64,000 nucleotides of DNA, from assembly GCF_046036945.1 (NCBI RefSeq), contig NZ_JBJQOQ010000020.1, positions 1 to 64,000 of the forward strand. Reading direction: 5' to 3'. A model generated the notes under the pieces. That model was not told where the DNA came from and did no database searches. It saw nothing but the letters and a program-made list of their open reading frames with translations. Position 1 is the first letter of the stretch; each line of letters starts with the position of its first letter. This DNA comes from Brevibacillus_C sp046036945. Lineage in GTDB: Bacteria; Bacillota; Bacilli; Brevibacillales; Brevibacillaceae. Shown piece after piece: positions 1-8,862 of this stretch. The position numbers and the translations under genes were made by a program.

Positions 1-20
1 TACACGTTTTATATTCAACA

Positions 21-66
21 AAAAAGCCTGTAGCTCCTGTTCCTTACGGAACTTTGTCTACAGGCT
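21..66 (-). terminator. Rho-independent terminator of the ArsR-type gene
   Basis: A 9-bp stem pairs 25-33 with 58-66. An inner hairpin (39-43 with 48-52) sits in the loop. Read on the minus strand the stem is followed by a run of T, as expected for an intrinsic terminator after the gene ending at 114. A second perfect hairpin (68-76 with 81-89) lies between the gene and this terminator but has no T run. Confidence 0.75.
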
Positions 67-113
67 GAGGTGAAGCTAGCGCTTCACCTTTCTGCTTCTT
101 TCTGCTTTTACCT

Positions 114-452
114 TTAATACACTACACTGACATTATGGCGTTCCGCATTTGCCACTACGTGTTTCAAATCAGGAAGTTGCTCTAATATCAGTTCCATCAT
201 CGGTTGACACTCGTTGCTGACAGAATAAAATACCCAAGGCCCTTTTCGCGTTTCCTTCACTAATCCCTGCATTCTCAATTTTGCCAAATGTTGGGAAACA
301 GATGGCTGAGAAGCTTGCAAAATCTCTACCAAGTCACGCACACAAAGCGATTTAGCATGCAATAGCGCCATAATCGTAAGTCGGGTCTTATCTCCAAGGA
401 GTTTAAACAATTCTGCCATCAACAGTATTTGCATCATGTCCGTGGAATCCAT
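114..452 (-). CDS. ArsR/SmtB-family winged-helix repressor
   Basis: This is a 112-residue DNA-binding repressor of the ArsR/SmtB fold, acting in the cytoplasm. The family signature L-x2-LGD-x-TRL is at residues 18-25, followed by a winged helix whose recognition helix (QPSVSQHL) lies near residues 48-55. The classical ArsR metal site ELCVCD is here SLCVRD, so only one of the two usual cysteines remains and the inducer is unclear. It could be a different metal, a redox signal or a non-metal ligand. The ATG at 452 follows GGGGAGG closely. The gene diverges from the small gene at 629, and no efflux or arsenate gene is nearby. Confidence 0.85.
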   Translation of the reverse strand: MDSTDMMQILLMAELFKLLGDKTRLTIMALLHAKSLCVRDLVEILQASQPSVSQHLAKLRMQGLVKETRKGPWVFYSVSNECQPMMELILEQLPDLKHVVANAERHNVSVVY

Positions 453-628
453 ATTCCTCCCCGCCTTTATTTCATATTTCTGCTACCCATTATTCTATAC
501 GAAAAACCTGGATCGGAACAAGGCCTTTCCAAGATACTCCGGCACTGCCTGTATATTACGCATCAGGCAAATGGATTTCCGGGTAACGGATGCCCCCTTG
601 GGGAAAACTTTACGAAAGGAGTGATCGG

Positions 629-901
629 ATGCTGAAAATTGTCGTGGTAGAACCAGGTCAGACAGCGGTCGTACGGGAAGTGGAGCACGGAGTCGACTCG
701 TTGAAAGAGATTGTTGGCGACTTCAAGTCAGAGAGGTTTGGCCATTATCATCTGCTCCGGAACCCGAGTCCCGGCGCTTCCGGCCCATTTGTCATCACCA
801 AAATAGAAACCGACGGAGACGGCGAGGCTGGGGCATTCAGTTCCTTGACAAACGAGGATGTGAGAAACATTCGCAGGCAGCTTGAAGAGACAAGCGGCTA
901 G
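629..901 (+). CDS. small conserved protein, DUF3846-like
   Basis: This is a 90-residue soluble protein without signal peptide or membrane segment. I set the start at the ATG at 629 because AAAGGAG lies just upstream; an upstream extension has no ribosome binding site. The opening KIVVVEPGQ and the later LKEIVGDF resemble the DUF3846 pattern (hydrophobic strand, EPG, then a variant of LQ-x-VGG). The function of that family is not established. The gene diverges from the ArsR-type repressor and may be its target, but the sequence does not prove this. Confidence 0.65.
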   Translation: MLKIVVVEPGQTAVVREVEHGVDSLKEIVGDFKSERFGHYHLLRNPSPGASGPFVITKIETDGDGEAGAFSSLTNEDVRNIRRQLEETSG

Positions 902-931
902 CCGAAAAGCAGGCTAACCGCTTGTTTTTGC

Positions 932-1474
932 TTAGTCGCGTGTTATAGGGTCATCAATACTGACATGGCCCATCAGCGATTCCGCAGGTTTTCCATCCAC
1001 CAGAATGCGGATTTTCTCCACCTCGGAAAACTGGAACAGCGTCTGTTTTAACGCGTCGATCGCAAATGCTTCTCCTCCAGAACCGAGATTGTACTGGTTG
1101 TCCCCTTTAGCGTCGATCGTCAGCACTCCGTCCTTAAAGGAAAGGGAATGGTAAGCGAAATTTTTCCAAAGCGGAAAATGGCCTTCTTCATCCGACTCCC
1201 CGAGCAATGCAATGGCGGCCTCGTACTTCTCCGTATCATCACTGTAATTGACCACTCGCTCTTCCGTCACCAGCTTGGTTAGATCGCTGTCCGAATAGTA
1301 GACGGTCAGCTTGGTAGAAGCGCCCTGTATCTCCTGTACCGGCGAATTAGGATTGCTTGGCTCCTGCTCCACCTGATTCGTCTCAGAAGGAGGAACAGCC
1401 TGTTTTCCCGATCCGCAAGCAGTCAGCAGAAGGGCTAGAGCAAACAGGAAAAAGAAACTGCTTAAGCGTCTCAT
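932..1474 (-). CDS. GerMN-domain lipoprotein
   Basis: This is a 180-residue exported lipoprotein. The N-terminus is a signal peptide ending in the lipobox LLTAC, so Cys becomes the lipidated first residue. A linker rich in Pro, Ser, Gln and Glu follows, then a GerMN domain (about residues 70-175; LTVYYSDSD at its start). GerMN domains occur in spore germination GerM and in cell-wall associated proteins. The ATG at 1474 is chosen because GGAGGT precedes it; a TTG at 1486 lies within that ribosome binding site. It follows the amidase gene after 18 bp, so the two are probably co-transcribed and act on peptidoglycan. Confidence 0.88.
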   Translation of the reverse strand: MRRLSSFFFLFALALLLTACGSGKQAVPPSETNQVEQEPSNPNSPVQEIQGASTKLTVYYSDSDLTKLVTEERVVNYSDDTEKYEAAIALLGESDEEGHFPLWKNFAYHSLSFKDGVLTIDAKGDNQYNLGSGGEAFAIDALKQTLFQFSEVEKIRILVDGKPAESLMGHVSIDDPITRD

Positions 1475-1492
1475 AACAACCTCCAACTACTC

Positions 1493-3157
1493 CTATTTAT
1501 TTTTTTCGTAATATTCTCGGATTGCCGCAGCCAGTGCCCGTGCCACTTGATCCTGAAACTTCGGATCCATTAACTTTGCGTTTTCCACGCTATTGGTCAA
1601 AAATCCGGTTTCGGTCAGTACTGCAGGCATTTTCGTATTTTTGATCACGTAGAATCCCGACGTCTGAACGCCGCGGTTAGGAAACTGGGTTGCCCCGATC
1701 AGGTGGCGGTGAACGATTTCAGCCAGCTGCTTGCTGTTGGCATTGTAGTAATACGTCTCCGTTCCCCTCGTTTGCGGCTGGAACGAGTTGGCGTGAATCG
1801 ACAGGAAAACGTCGGCATCGTAGTCATTTGCAATCTGAACGCGCTCGCTCAGTTCCAAGAAGACGTCTGTTGAACGCGTAGCGACAACCTGAAACTCGGG
1901 ATACTGTTTCAGCAGTTCCACGACCCGGTTCGCCACGGCGAGGTTGTAATCCTTCTCCTTATTTCCGGCTATGCCCAATGCACCCGAATCGTGTCCGCCG
2001 TGGCCGGCGTCGACGACGATGAGGAAGCCTGATTTTCCGAAGAGGGAGATGCCGAGTCCGTTATCATTCTGCTCAAGCTTGTAGGTGGCTTTCCGGTCCA
2101 GTTCGATGACTACCCTGACCGTGTAAGGGGCGTCGCTGTATTGGCTGTAGCGAATGCTTTTAATCAGAGGCGGCAGCGCCGGTTCGGCTGAAGTGCCAGC
2201 GGTCTGTTGAACCTCCTGTTCTGCCTCGTAGCCGGGATCATCTGTTGTTTCTGCAGAATCCGCTGCCGGCGCTGCATCGTCTTTTCCTGCCTGGTAGGCT
2301 ACTCCCACCCCGTCTGCCTGCAATTCTTCCTCCAACTCGTCGGACAGGATAGCATTAGGCAAATCGATCACAATCCTGCGCGGATCCGTCAAGGTAAGGG
2401 TTTTGGGGGTGCCGGATTTAGCGATGTCGAGCCGCACTTTCTCGCCATCCACGGCAATCGCGTCGAGGCGGCTCAACCGTTCTACCTTTACCGAATTCCG
2501 CTCTTCATCCCAGTCTATTTTTGCTCCAAGCAGCCCTTGGACCTCGGATAGAGAGGCTGTGACGACAGAATCGATCGTCTTGCGGGACGAGAGTTTTTTT
2601 ACATCCGGCACGATACCCAACTGTTGGGCTATCTTCTCTACCGGCAGATACAGTTGTCCGTCCCATTTGAATGACTTCATCGTATTCGTTACATTCAATC
2701 CGTTGATCTGCAGCGAAATCGGCTGATTGACCACAACGGTCTGCGATTCGTTGTCCCATCCAACGGTTGAACCGAGTGCTTCGCCGACAAATCGCAGCGG
2801 CAGCAGCATCCGGTCCTTATGTAAAAGTGGCGGGGCATCCAATTGTACGGTTTTTCCATTGACGGTTGCTTGCTTTTGGTTGAGCCTGAGAACCAACTGA
2901 TTGTTTCCCTTGTTGACGGTAGCGGTAAAGCTCTCTTGGTCCCAGTCGACCTCTGCTCCCAAACCCTCGGCAATCACCCGGATCGGCACCAGCGTCCTGT
3001 CGTTTTGCATGATCGGCGGGACCTCGGGTTGTACCAGATTCCCTTCGATCATCAGGCGAATCTGATCCGCCCCTGAGTTGGCAGCCGCAGCGGTCACACC
3101 GGGGATGATGAACAACAAGCTGAGAAATACAAACAGCGGCGCAACATACTTCCTCAT
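1493..3157 (-). CDS. stalk-domain/AMIN N-acetylmuramoyl-L-alanine amidase
   Basis: This is a 554-residue secreted peptidoglycan amidase. After a signal peptide (about residues 1-25) come two copper-amine-oxidase-N-like stalk modules (about 30-145; repeated pattern R-x-LVP-R and a GW/DW tail), an AMIN domain (about 235-375), and a C-terminal zinc Amidase_3 domain (about 378-550). The catalytic set is visible: DAGHGGHDSGA (Zn His), EKDYNLAV (Zn Glu), SIHANS (Zn His) and a late TETGF with the catalytic Glu. It cleaves the amide bond between MurNAc and L-Ala. AGGGAGGACAG precedes the ATG. The GerMN lipoprotein gene follows in the same operon. Confidence 0.95.
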   Translation of the reverse strand: MRKYVAPLFVFLSLLFIIPGVTAAAANSGADQIRLMIEGNLVQPEVPPIMQNDRTLVPIRVIAEGLGAEVDWDQESFTATVNKGNNQLVLRLNQKQATVNGKTVQLDAPPLLHKDRMLLPLRFVGEALGSTVGWDNESQTVVVNQPISLQINGLNVTNTMKSFKWDGQLYLPVEKIAQQLGIVPDVKKLSSRKTIDSVVTASLSEVQGLLGAKIDWDEERNSVKVERLSRLDAIAVDGEKVRLDIAKSGTPKTLTLTDPRRIVIDLPNAILSDELEEELQADGVGVAYQAGKDDAAPAADSAETTDDPGYEAEQEVQQTAGTSAEPALPPLIKSIRYSQYSDAPYTVRVVIELDRKATYKLEQNDNGLGISLFGKSGFLIVVDAGHGGHDSGALGIAGNKEKDYNLAVANRVVELLKQYPEFQVVATRSTDVFLELSERVQIANDYDADVFLSIHANSFQPQTRGTETYYYNANSKQLAEIVHRHLIGATQFPNRGVQTSGFYVIKNTKMPAVLTETGFLTNSVENAKLMDPKFQDQVARALAAAIREYYEKNK

Positions 3158-3297
3158 TCCTGTCCTCCCTTATTTCTTGATGATCTATACTCAACACGCA
3201 TAAGCGGGATTACCAGTCGTCGGATTTTGTCAGTTACATAACATTAGACGCCGCTTGTCCAAAAAAGTTTTCTAGTAGTTTAGGACTAAAAATAACG

Positions 3298-3332
3298 AAA
3301 AAAGAAGACCTGCTGCGGTGAGCGGTCCTCTT
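3298..3332 (-). terminator. Rho-independent terminator
   Basis: Nine bases at 3302-3310 pair with 3324-3332 with one mismatch, and an inner GCT/AGC pair extends the stem. The minus-strand transcript ends in six T. It terminates the short operon 3341-4172. Confidence 0.75.
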
Positions 3333-3340
3333 ATCAGGGT

Positions 3341-3907
3341 TCAGGCCCTTCTGCGCCGGCTTTCGGCGGGTTCTGGCAGCGCTTTGGTTTTCAGCAGTTT
3401 CAGCCCGCCATTGGCGATGAACTGCTGAATCATGTTCATCACCACCGGATTGGAGAGAAGCTTCATTGATTCTGCTACTTTCATTTTTTTCAGCTGTGGG
3501 ACCGTCTCGACCAACTGCGGCAAAAGCGGCAGCAGGTCTTGAATCGGCAGAGCTGTTTTTGGCGGTTCCTCCACCGTTATCGGAGTCTTTTTTCTGCGCC
3601 CTAACGAGCCCCGCCCGCCAGACTGCACCGGTTTGAACCTGGAGACAATCTCTTTTACCTCTCCGAGCTCCTGACGCAGCGAGCTCATCTCCGCACTCAG
3701 CTGCTCCTGGCGGCTTGACTGAACCTCGTTCATCTGCTGCAGCGTATTCATAATCTCTTCATACGTGGGCTTCGGCCTGTTTGCCGCCATTTTTGGCTGC
3801 TTTGCCTTTGCTGCGGGCTGCTTTGCCTTTGCTGCAGGCGGTTTTACTTTTGCTGCAGGCGGTTTTACTTTTGCTGTGAGGGGTTTTGTCTGTGCCGTGG
3901 TGTTCAC
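3341..3907 (-). CDS. Lys/Ala/Pro-repeat protein, unknown function
   Basis: I do not recognise this 188-residue protein. The first 45 residues are a very basic low-complexity tract with a recurring seven-residue motif (AKVKPPA, AKAKQPA). A coiled-coil stretch (about 50-95) and a basic GRRKK segment follow. The C-terminal 80 residues are hydrophobic-patterned and end in RRRRA. There is no signal peptide. It starts at GTG 3907, whose AGGGGG is unusually close, and follows the SpoVIF-like gene by 4 bp. This suggests a sporulation role such as a spore-associated basic structural protein; that is inference only. Confidence 0.7.
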   Translation of the reverse strand: MNTTAQTKPLTAKVKPPAAKVKPPAAKAKQPAAKAKQPKMAANRPKPTYEEIMNTLQQMNEVQSSRQEQLSAEMSSLRQELGEVKEIVSRFKPVQSGGRGSLGRRKKTPITVEEPPKTALPIQDLLPLLPQLVETVPQLKKMKVAESMKLLSNPVVMNMIQQFIANGGLKLLKTKALPEPAESRRRRA

Positions 3908-3911
3908 CCCC

Positions 3912-4172
3912 CTATTTGCGGAACCCTTTTTTAATCCGGTTCAAAACGCCCGACTGGATGCCGCGCTTGGTCAACTTATCCATCATGCTGTTGGCATCTT
4001 CCGTACGCGCCATTTTGCGAAACTGAGCGACGTAGTCATTCAGTTGCTGATCTGTAAATGTCTTGCCCGACTTTTGGCCGATTTCCCTGAGCAACTCCTT
4101 CAGACCGGCGTCCGTCCGCAGCTTTTCCTTGGGAACGGACTTTACGATCTTTAACAATTGATCGATGTCCAA
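3912..4172 (-). CDS. SpoVIF-like sporulation protein
   Basis: This is an 86-residue soluble protein. The pattern LLKIVKSV, then LKELLREIGQKSGK and a following TDQQLNDYV, resembles stage VI sporulation protein F (PF14069 style), a small protein needed for late coat maturation. I place the start at TTG 4172 because GAAGGAGG lies 6-8 bases before it and the family begins just there; an ATG at 4202 lacks a site. The C-terminal 25 residues are basic and extend beyond the usual family length. It is the first gene of a two-gene unit with the basic repeat protein. Confidence 0.65.
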   Translation of the reverse strand: MDIDQLLKIVKSVPKEKLRTDAGLKELLREIGQKSGKTFTDQQLNDYVAQFRKMARTEDANSMMDKLTKRGIQSGVLNRIKKGFRK

Positions 4173-4274
4173 ATTCTCTCCTCCTTCAGCATCCCTCTCC
4201 ATTACTCTATGTCAGCACATGTCAGCAGGATTGGTCATCTGTCCATAAGAGGAGCACCTATTTGTATGATCGCC

Positions 4275-5873
4275 CTAGTTCATTTTCGCCCATTTGTAGT
4301 CGACAAAGCCTAGTCCGTCGACAATCACGCCGCTCACCCGCTCGTTCATGACGTAGGTGTCGGTGTAAAAGTAAACGGGAGCCACCGGCATCTCCTCCAT
4401 GAGGATTTGTTCCGCTTGGGCCAACAGATTCCTGCGCTTATCAGGGTCGCGTTCCACCACTGATTGGCTTAAGAGGGACTTATAGGCAGCATTTTCCCAT
4501 TTTGAATAATTGGTCCCGGTACCCTTTTCCTTGAACAGCTCCAGGAAATTGACCGGATCGTTAAAGTCGCCGACCCAGCCTACCCGGCCAATTTGGTAGT
4601 TTCCTTGATGCAGGTCGCGAATAAACGTATTCCAGTCCTTTTCCTCCAATTTGACATCGACCCCCAGCACCTGTTTCCACTGCTCCTGTACCGCTTTCGC
4701 GATTTTGGCGTGAGTCTCCGACATGTTGTACATCAGCGTCACTGGCGGAAGCTGCGTAATTCCCGCCTCTTTCAAGCCTTCCGCGAGCAGTTTTCTGGCA
4801 GTCTCGGCGTCGTTGTCCCGGAAGTAGCCCTGCGGATGAAGCGCCATCGAGGACGGCACTACTCCTGTCGCCGGCCGGTTCCCAGGTGCCACTTCGGCGA
4901 TGAGCTTCTGCCGATTGATGGCATGGACAAAAGCCTGGCGAATTTTTTTGTTGTCAAACGGAAAACGTTCTGTGTTAAAGGAATACCAGTACGTCCCCGC
5001 AATCGGTTTGGAGATCAGCTTGCCGGAGCTCCGCAGCCCGGGCAGCGCATCGAGCGGCAGGGAACTGAGCGGCGCTCCGGCCCAATCGAGCTCGTTTTTT
5101 TCGAACATGGACAGCTCTTTGCGTTCATTGCCCTCCATAGAAAACTGAATTCCGTCAAGCTTGACGGCATCTTTATCCCAGTAGTACGGATTTTTGCTCA
5201 AAACCAGCTTTTCCCCGTGCTTCCACGATTCGACCTTGAATGGACCGTTGCTGACAAAGGTGGCGGCATCCAAAGCCCACTGCGGGTTGGCTTCCACTAC
5301 CTTGTGATTGACCGGATAGTAGGTGTAGAAAGCCGTCAACTCCAAAAAGTACGGAGCCGGGTGTTCCAGCGTCACCTGCAGCCGTTTGTCGTCCAGGGCC
5401 TTGACTCCCACCTCGTCCATGCCGATTTTGCCCTTGTTGGCCTTCTCTGCGTTTTTCAGATGGTAAAGCTGGTAGGCGTAACTGGCTCCAAACGGCGGGT
5501 TAAGAACGCGTTTCCAGGCGTACTCAAAGTCATAGGCGGTCACCGGATCCCCGTTGCTCCACCGCGAATCCCGCAAGGTAAACGTATACGTCAAGCGATC
5601 CGGCGATATATCAATCTTCTCCGCCATTGACGGGTGCGGCTTGCCGTCTGCTCCGATACGCGTCAGGCCGTCGAAGGCTGCCCGGGCGATGGAGCCCGAT
5701 ATGAGGTCCTCTGCCACTCCGGGGTCTATCGTAGCCGGTTCATTGTGGAGATTGAGCCTGAGTTCGTTTTGTGCCGCTACCTGTCGCTTGTTAAAAATGA
5801 TATTCCCGCAACCAAGTACAACCACCATAGCGATTACGGTGGCAAGTACAATCCAAACAGCTTTCTTATTCAT
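4275..5873 (-). CDS. peptide ABC transporter substrate-binding lipoprotein (OppA/SBP_5 family)
   Basis: This is a 532-residue extracellular oligopeptide-binding lipoprotein. The signal peptide has the lipobox VLGC. The SBP_5 hallmarks are present: LNLHNEPATIDP at the mature N-terminus, DGLTRI, the YTFTLRDSRWSNGDPVTAYDF-type block, and later NTFIRDLHQGNYQ with VGDFNDP. Family members bind peptides and deliver them to Opp/Dpp permeases, and can feed sporulation or competence signalling. No permease or ATPase gene adjoins it, so it is an orphan that must use a transporter encoded elsewhere. It stands alone between two unrelated units. Confidence 0.93.
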   Translation of the reverse strand: MNKKAVWIVLATVIAMVVVLGCGNIIFNKRQVAAQNELRLNLHNEPATIDPGVAEDLISGSIARAAFDGLTRIGADGKPHPSMAEKIDISPDRLTYTFTLRDSRWSNGDPVTAYDFEYAWKRVLNPPFGASYAYQLYHLKNAEKANKGKIGMDEVGVKALDDKRLQVTLEHPAPYFLELTAFYTYYPVNHKVVEANPQWALDAATFVSNGPFKVESWKHGEKLVLSKNPYYWDKDAVKLDGIQFSMEGNERKELSMFEKNELDWAGAPLSSLPLDALPGLRSSGKLISKPIAGTYWYSFNTERFPFDNKKIRQAFVHAINRQKLIAEVAPGNRPATGVVPSSMALHPQGYFRDNDAETARKLLAEGLKEAGITQLPPVTLMYNMSETHAKIAKAVQEQWKQVLGVDVKLEEKDWNTFIRDLHQGNYQIGRVGWVGDFNDPVNFLELFKEKGTGTNYSKWENAAYKSLLSQSVVERDPDKRRNLLAQAEQILMEEMPVAPVYFYTDTYVMNERVSGVIVDGLGFVDYKWAKMN

Positions 5874-5991
5874 TATGAGAAAATCTCCTCTGTTTCCTTT
5901 CTGCTTTCACTATACTGCTTTTCATCCAAAAATCATATATTGTCGAATCAGGTTTCATACTCTTTTACATCTAGATAAAAGTGTATAAATG

Positions 5992-6025
5992 AAAAAACCC
6001 GTTTGCAACTGTCGCAAACGGGTTT
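5992..6025 (-). terminator. Rho-independent terminator of metNIQ
   Basis: A perfect 12-bp stem (5995-6006 with 6014-6025) has a 7-base loop. A T run follows on the minus strand, 22 bases after the metQ stop. Confidence 0.9.
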
Positions 6026-6047
6026 CCTAGCGGTCAGCCGGGCCGTA

Positions 6048-6899
6048 TTAAAACGCCGGTACAATCTCGCCTTTAAATTGCTCTTCGATATATTTCTTTA
6101 CTTCTGGTGTATTCAACGCTTCTGCAAGCTTCTTGATGGCGTCAGAATCTTTGTTGTCAGGACGAGCCACCAGGTAGTTGGCATATGGAGAATCCTTGTC
6201 TTCCACTGCCAGTGCGTCTTTCGTCGGGCTCAAATTGGCTTCCAGGGCGTAGTTGGTGTTGATCAGGGCCAGATCTACTTCATCCAGGACGCGCGGCAGC
6301 ATGGCTGCTTCTACTTCCTTAAACTTGACGTTTTTCTTGTTTTCCACGACGTCTTTGGCCGTTCCGGAAATGCCAACGCCTTCTTTCAATTTGATTACGC
6401 CGTTTTTCTCCAACAGAGCCAGTGCGCGTCCGTTGTTGGTCGGATCGTTGGGAAGAGCGATGGTTGCGCCTTCCGGCAGTTCGTCCAGGGACTTGTATTT
6501 TTTCGAATAGGCGCCAAACGGCTCGATGTGTACAGCTACGACCGGTTGAAGGTCCATGTTTTTGTCTTTATTGAACTGCTCCAGGTACGGGAGGTGTTGG
6601 AAGTAGTTCGCGTCCAACTGCTTTTCGTCCAACTGCACATTAGGCTGGACGTAATCCGTAAACTCTTTGATCTCCAGATTGATGCCTTCTTCCTTCAGCT
6701 TCGGCTGGATAAACTTCAGAATCTCCGCGTGCGGGGTCGGGGAAGCACCTACTTTCAGAGTTACCTCCTGTTGTTTTTCCCCTCCGGCATCGCCACCAGA
6801 CGAGGCATTCGAGGCCGGTGCAGATTCGTTTTTGCTGCCGCAAGCGGACAGCGAGAGTGCCAGCGTTAAAGCAAGCGCGGATACGATCCATTTTTTCAT
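6048..6899 (-). CDS. metQ: methionine-binding lipoprotein MetQ (NlpA family)
   Basis: This is a 283-residue lipoprotein that binds methionine outside the membrane for the MetNI importer. The signal peptide ends in LSAC. The mature part has NlpA family features: LKVGASPTPHAEIL near residue 49, VQLDEKQLDANYFQH, and PNDPTNNGRALALLE. The length is normal. It is the third gene of metN-metI-metQ, downstream of a SAM-I riboswitch, which supports methionine rather than another substrate of this family. Confidence 0.96.
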   Translation of the reverse strand: MKKWIVSALALTLALSLSACGSKNESAPASNASSGGDAGGEKQQEVTLKVGASPTPHAEILKFIQPKLKEEGINLEIKEFTDYVQPNVQLDEKQLDANYFQHLPYLEQFNKDKNMDLQPVVAVHIEPFGAYSKKYKSLDELPEGATIALPNDPTNNGRALALLEKNGVIKLKEGVGISGTAKDVVENKKNVKFKEVEAAMLPRVLDEVDLALINTNYALEANLSPTKDALAVEDKDSPYANYLVARPDNKDSDAIKKLAEALNTPEVKKYIEEQFKGEIVPAF

Positions 6900-6938
6900 G
6901 ATTTCTTTTCCCCCTTAAGGATTTATATATTGTGACTC

Positions 6939-7613
6939 CTACTTTCGGCTGAAACGGATCACCAGTCGATCCCCCAGCATCTGCAGGATTTGAACCAACA
7001 CCAATAAAATTACGACAGTGACAATCATGACGGTTGTTTGAAACCTCTGATAACCGAAGCGAATGGCCAAATCTCCCAGTCCGCCGCCGCCAATCACACC
7101 TGACATCGCCGTGTAGGAGACCAGCGTTACAGTTGTGATCGTGATTCCTGCGATCAGGCCGGGACGCGACTCCGGCAGCAGGACCCTCCGGATGATCTGC
7201 CAGTTGGACGCTCCCATGGATTGTGCCGCTTCGATCACTCCGCGGTCCACTTCGCGCAGCGAGGTCTCCACGAGCCGGGCGAAAAAGGGCGCGGCTCCGA
7301 TGACCAACGGCGGTATGGTGCCTTTTACCCCCAGCGATGTGCCCACGATAAACTTGGTCACAGGAATCAGAAGGATCATCAAGATGATAAACGGAACAGA
7401 ACGAAGGACGTTGACGATAAAGGATACAATGGCATAAAAAAACCGGTTTTGCAGCAGCTGCCCCTTCGAGCTGAGGAACAGCAGAATGCCCAGCGGCAGG
7501 CCGATTACGACAGTGAACAGTGTGGAGAAGCCGAGCATGGCCAAGGTGTCAATCGTCGCCTGGCTGATGTCTTCCCAGTCAATGTCTGCCAATAACTGCC
7601 AAAGCTGCTCCAT
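6939..7613 (-). CDS. metI: methionine ABC transporter permease MetI
   Basis: This is a 224-residue integral membrane permease of the D-methionine importer. There are five predicted membrane segments. The EAA loop that contacts the ATPase is seen as EAAQSMGASNWQIIRRVLLPE (about residues 137-157). GGAGGTGATC lies inside the end of metN, 6-7 bases before the ATG. The metN stop is 3 bases away, so the two genes are tightly coupled. Confidence 0.96.
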   Translation of the reverse strand: MEQLWQLLADIDWEDISQATIDTLAMLGFSTLFTVVIGLPLGILLFLSSKGQLLQNRFFYAIVSFIVNVLRSVPFIILMILLIPVTKFIVGTSLGVKGTIPPLVIGAAPFFARLVETSLREVDRGVIEAAQSMGASNWQIIRRVLLPESRPGLIAGITITTVTLVSYTAMSGVIGGGGLGDLAIRFGYQRFQTTVMIVTVVILLVLVQILQMLGDRLVIRFSRK

Positions 7614-7616
7614 TTT

Positions 7617-8630
7617 TTAGATCACCTCCACTTCAAGCCCGCGCCCTCGCAGCGATTCAATCGTCCGTCTGCCGCGTTCGGCGTCGCCTTCCAGCTCAAC
7701 GACAAGCTGACCGTACGGGGTCTCTTTCATGCGGGATATCGTTCCCTGCAGGATGTTGAAGGAAGTCCCCGTCTCCTGCATCGTTTGGAATAAAATCGGC
7801 TGATAGGTCTGTTCACCCAAGAAGGTGATGCGAATGATCGTGCGGTCATTCGCCGACTTTTCGTGGGAAACTGCTTCTTTCAGCTCGACAGAATCGGCAA
7901 CCTGCTCGACAAACTCTCTGGTTACGCGATGCTGCGGCTTCAGGAAGACATCGACCACCTTGCCGGACTCGACGATCTTCCCCCCGTCGATCACTCCTAC
8001 CCGATCGCATATCGACCGGATGACGTGCATTTCGTGCGTAATCAGTACGACGGTAATCCCCAGTTTGCGGTTGATATCCAGCAAAAGCGCGAGAATCGAA
8101 TTCGTCGTTTGCGGATCGAGCGCCGAAGTGGCTTCGTCGCAGAGCAGCACCTTGGGGTCGTTCGCCAGTGCCCTGGCAATTCCCACACGCTGTTTCTGCC
8201 CGCCGGACAATTGGGATGGGTATTTGTTCCGATGCTCCTGCAGTCCGACGAGGGCCAACAGATCAGTCACCTTCTGCTCGATTGCGGCCTTCGGTGTTTT
8301 TGCCAGCTTCAGCGGGAAAGCGATGTTGTCTGCCACGGTTGCGGATGACAGCAAATTGAAGTGTTGGAAAATCATTCCAATCTGCCGCCGCTGCTGCTGC
8401 AGTTTCCCGTCGTCCAGCGCAGTAAGCTCGACTCCATCTATCAGGACGCGGCCGGAAGTGGGCTTCTCCAACAGATTGATGCAGCGAATCAGTGTGCTTT
8501 TTCCGGCGCCGGAGTGTCCGATGACCCCGTATATCTCGCCTTTTTTTATGGAAAGATCAATACCGCGCAGCGCCGGCACCATTTTTCCGTCTACTCTATA
8601 ATCCTTGTGAAGATTCTCTAAACGAATCAA
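7617..8630 (-). CDS. metN: methionine ABC transporter ATP-binding protein MetN
   Basis: This is a 337-residue cytoplasmic ATPase that powers methionine import. It has Walker A GHSGAGKST (about residues 38-46), the LSGGQ signature, Walker B VLLCDEATSALD, an H-loop (ITHEM) and a C-terminal NIL regulatory domain (about 262-337), where excess methionine inhibits transport in characterised homologs. I chose TTG 8630 (MIRLENLHKDY) because AGGAGG lies 8 bases upstream. The GTG and ATG at 8639 and 8636 overlap or touch that site. It is the first gene of the operon, under SAM-I control. Confidence 0.95.
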   Translation of the reverse strand: MIRLENLHKDYRVDGKMVPALRGIDLSIKKGEIYGVIGHSGAGKSTLIRCINLLEKPTSGRVLIDGVELTALDDGKLQQQRRQIGMIFQHFNLLSSATVADNIAFPLKLAKTPKAAIEQKVTDLLALVGLQEHRNKYPSQLSGGQKQRVGIARALANDPKVLLCDEATSALDPQTTNSILALLLDINRKLGITVVLITHEMHVIRSICDRVGVIDGGKIVESGKVVDVFLKPQHRVTREFVEQVADSVELKEAVSHEKSANDRTIIRITFLGEQTYQPILFQTMQETGTSFNILQGTISRMKETPYGQLVVELEGDAERGRRTIESLRGRGLEVEVI

Positions 8631-8650
8631 CCACATCACCTCCTGTCACG

Positions 8651-8685
8651 AAAAAAACCCCTTTTTCCAAAATGAAAAAGGGGTT
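8651..8685 (-). terminator. terminator of the metNIQ SAM-I riboswitch expression platform
   Basis: A perfect 12-bp stem (8656-8667 with 8674-8685) is followed by seven T on the minus strand, 20 bases before metN. When SAM is bound, transcription should stop here. Confidence 0.92.
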
Positions 8686-8694
8686 GTATGCAAA

Positions 8695-8820
8695 TCCGCC
8701 CCTTCTCATCTCTCAAGATTCGTCATCTTGTAGGAATTGGCACCGCGACACCCATCCGTTGAATGGGCCGGCTGCCGGGCTTCATAGGGCCTGTCCCTCC
8801 GCCTCTCTTGATAAGAAGAA
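8695..8820 (-). promoter_or_regulatory. SAM-I (S-box) riboswitch upstream of metN
   Basis: Read on the minus strand, the leader begins with TTATCAAGAGAGGCGGAGGG, continues with GGCCCTATGAAGCCCGGCAACC-like core positions (here GCCCGGCAGCC), and closes with CTTGAGAGATGAGAAG. These are the conserved P1, internal loop and P2/P3 elements of the S-box. The aptamer is followed by the intrinsic terminator at 8651-8685. Methionine uptake should therefore be on when SAM is low. Confidence 0.95.
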
Positions 8821-8862
8821 TTCCGTTATCATGTTAAGAATTCACGTTTAAATACAAAATGG

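Noticed and set aside
4593..5630. 345-residue plus-strand frame inside the peptide-binding protein gene
   Set aside because: It is antisense to a well-supported lipoprotein gene, lacks a ribosome binding site and has the Arg/Val/Phe-rich composition of a mirror frame.
6003..6869. 288-residue plus-strand frame opposite metQ
   Set aside because: Antisense shadow of metQ with no family features; it also starts inside the terminator hairpin.
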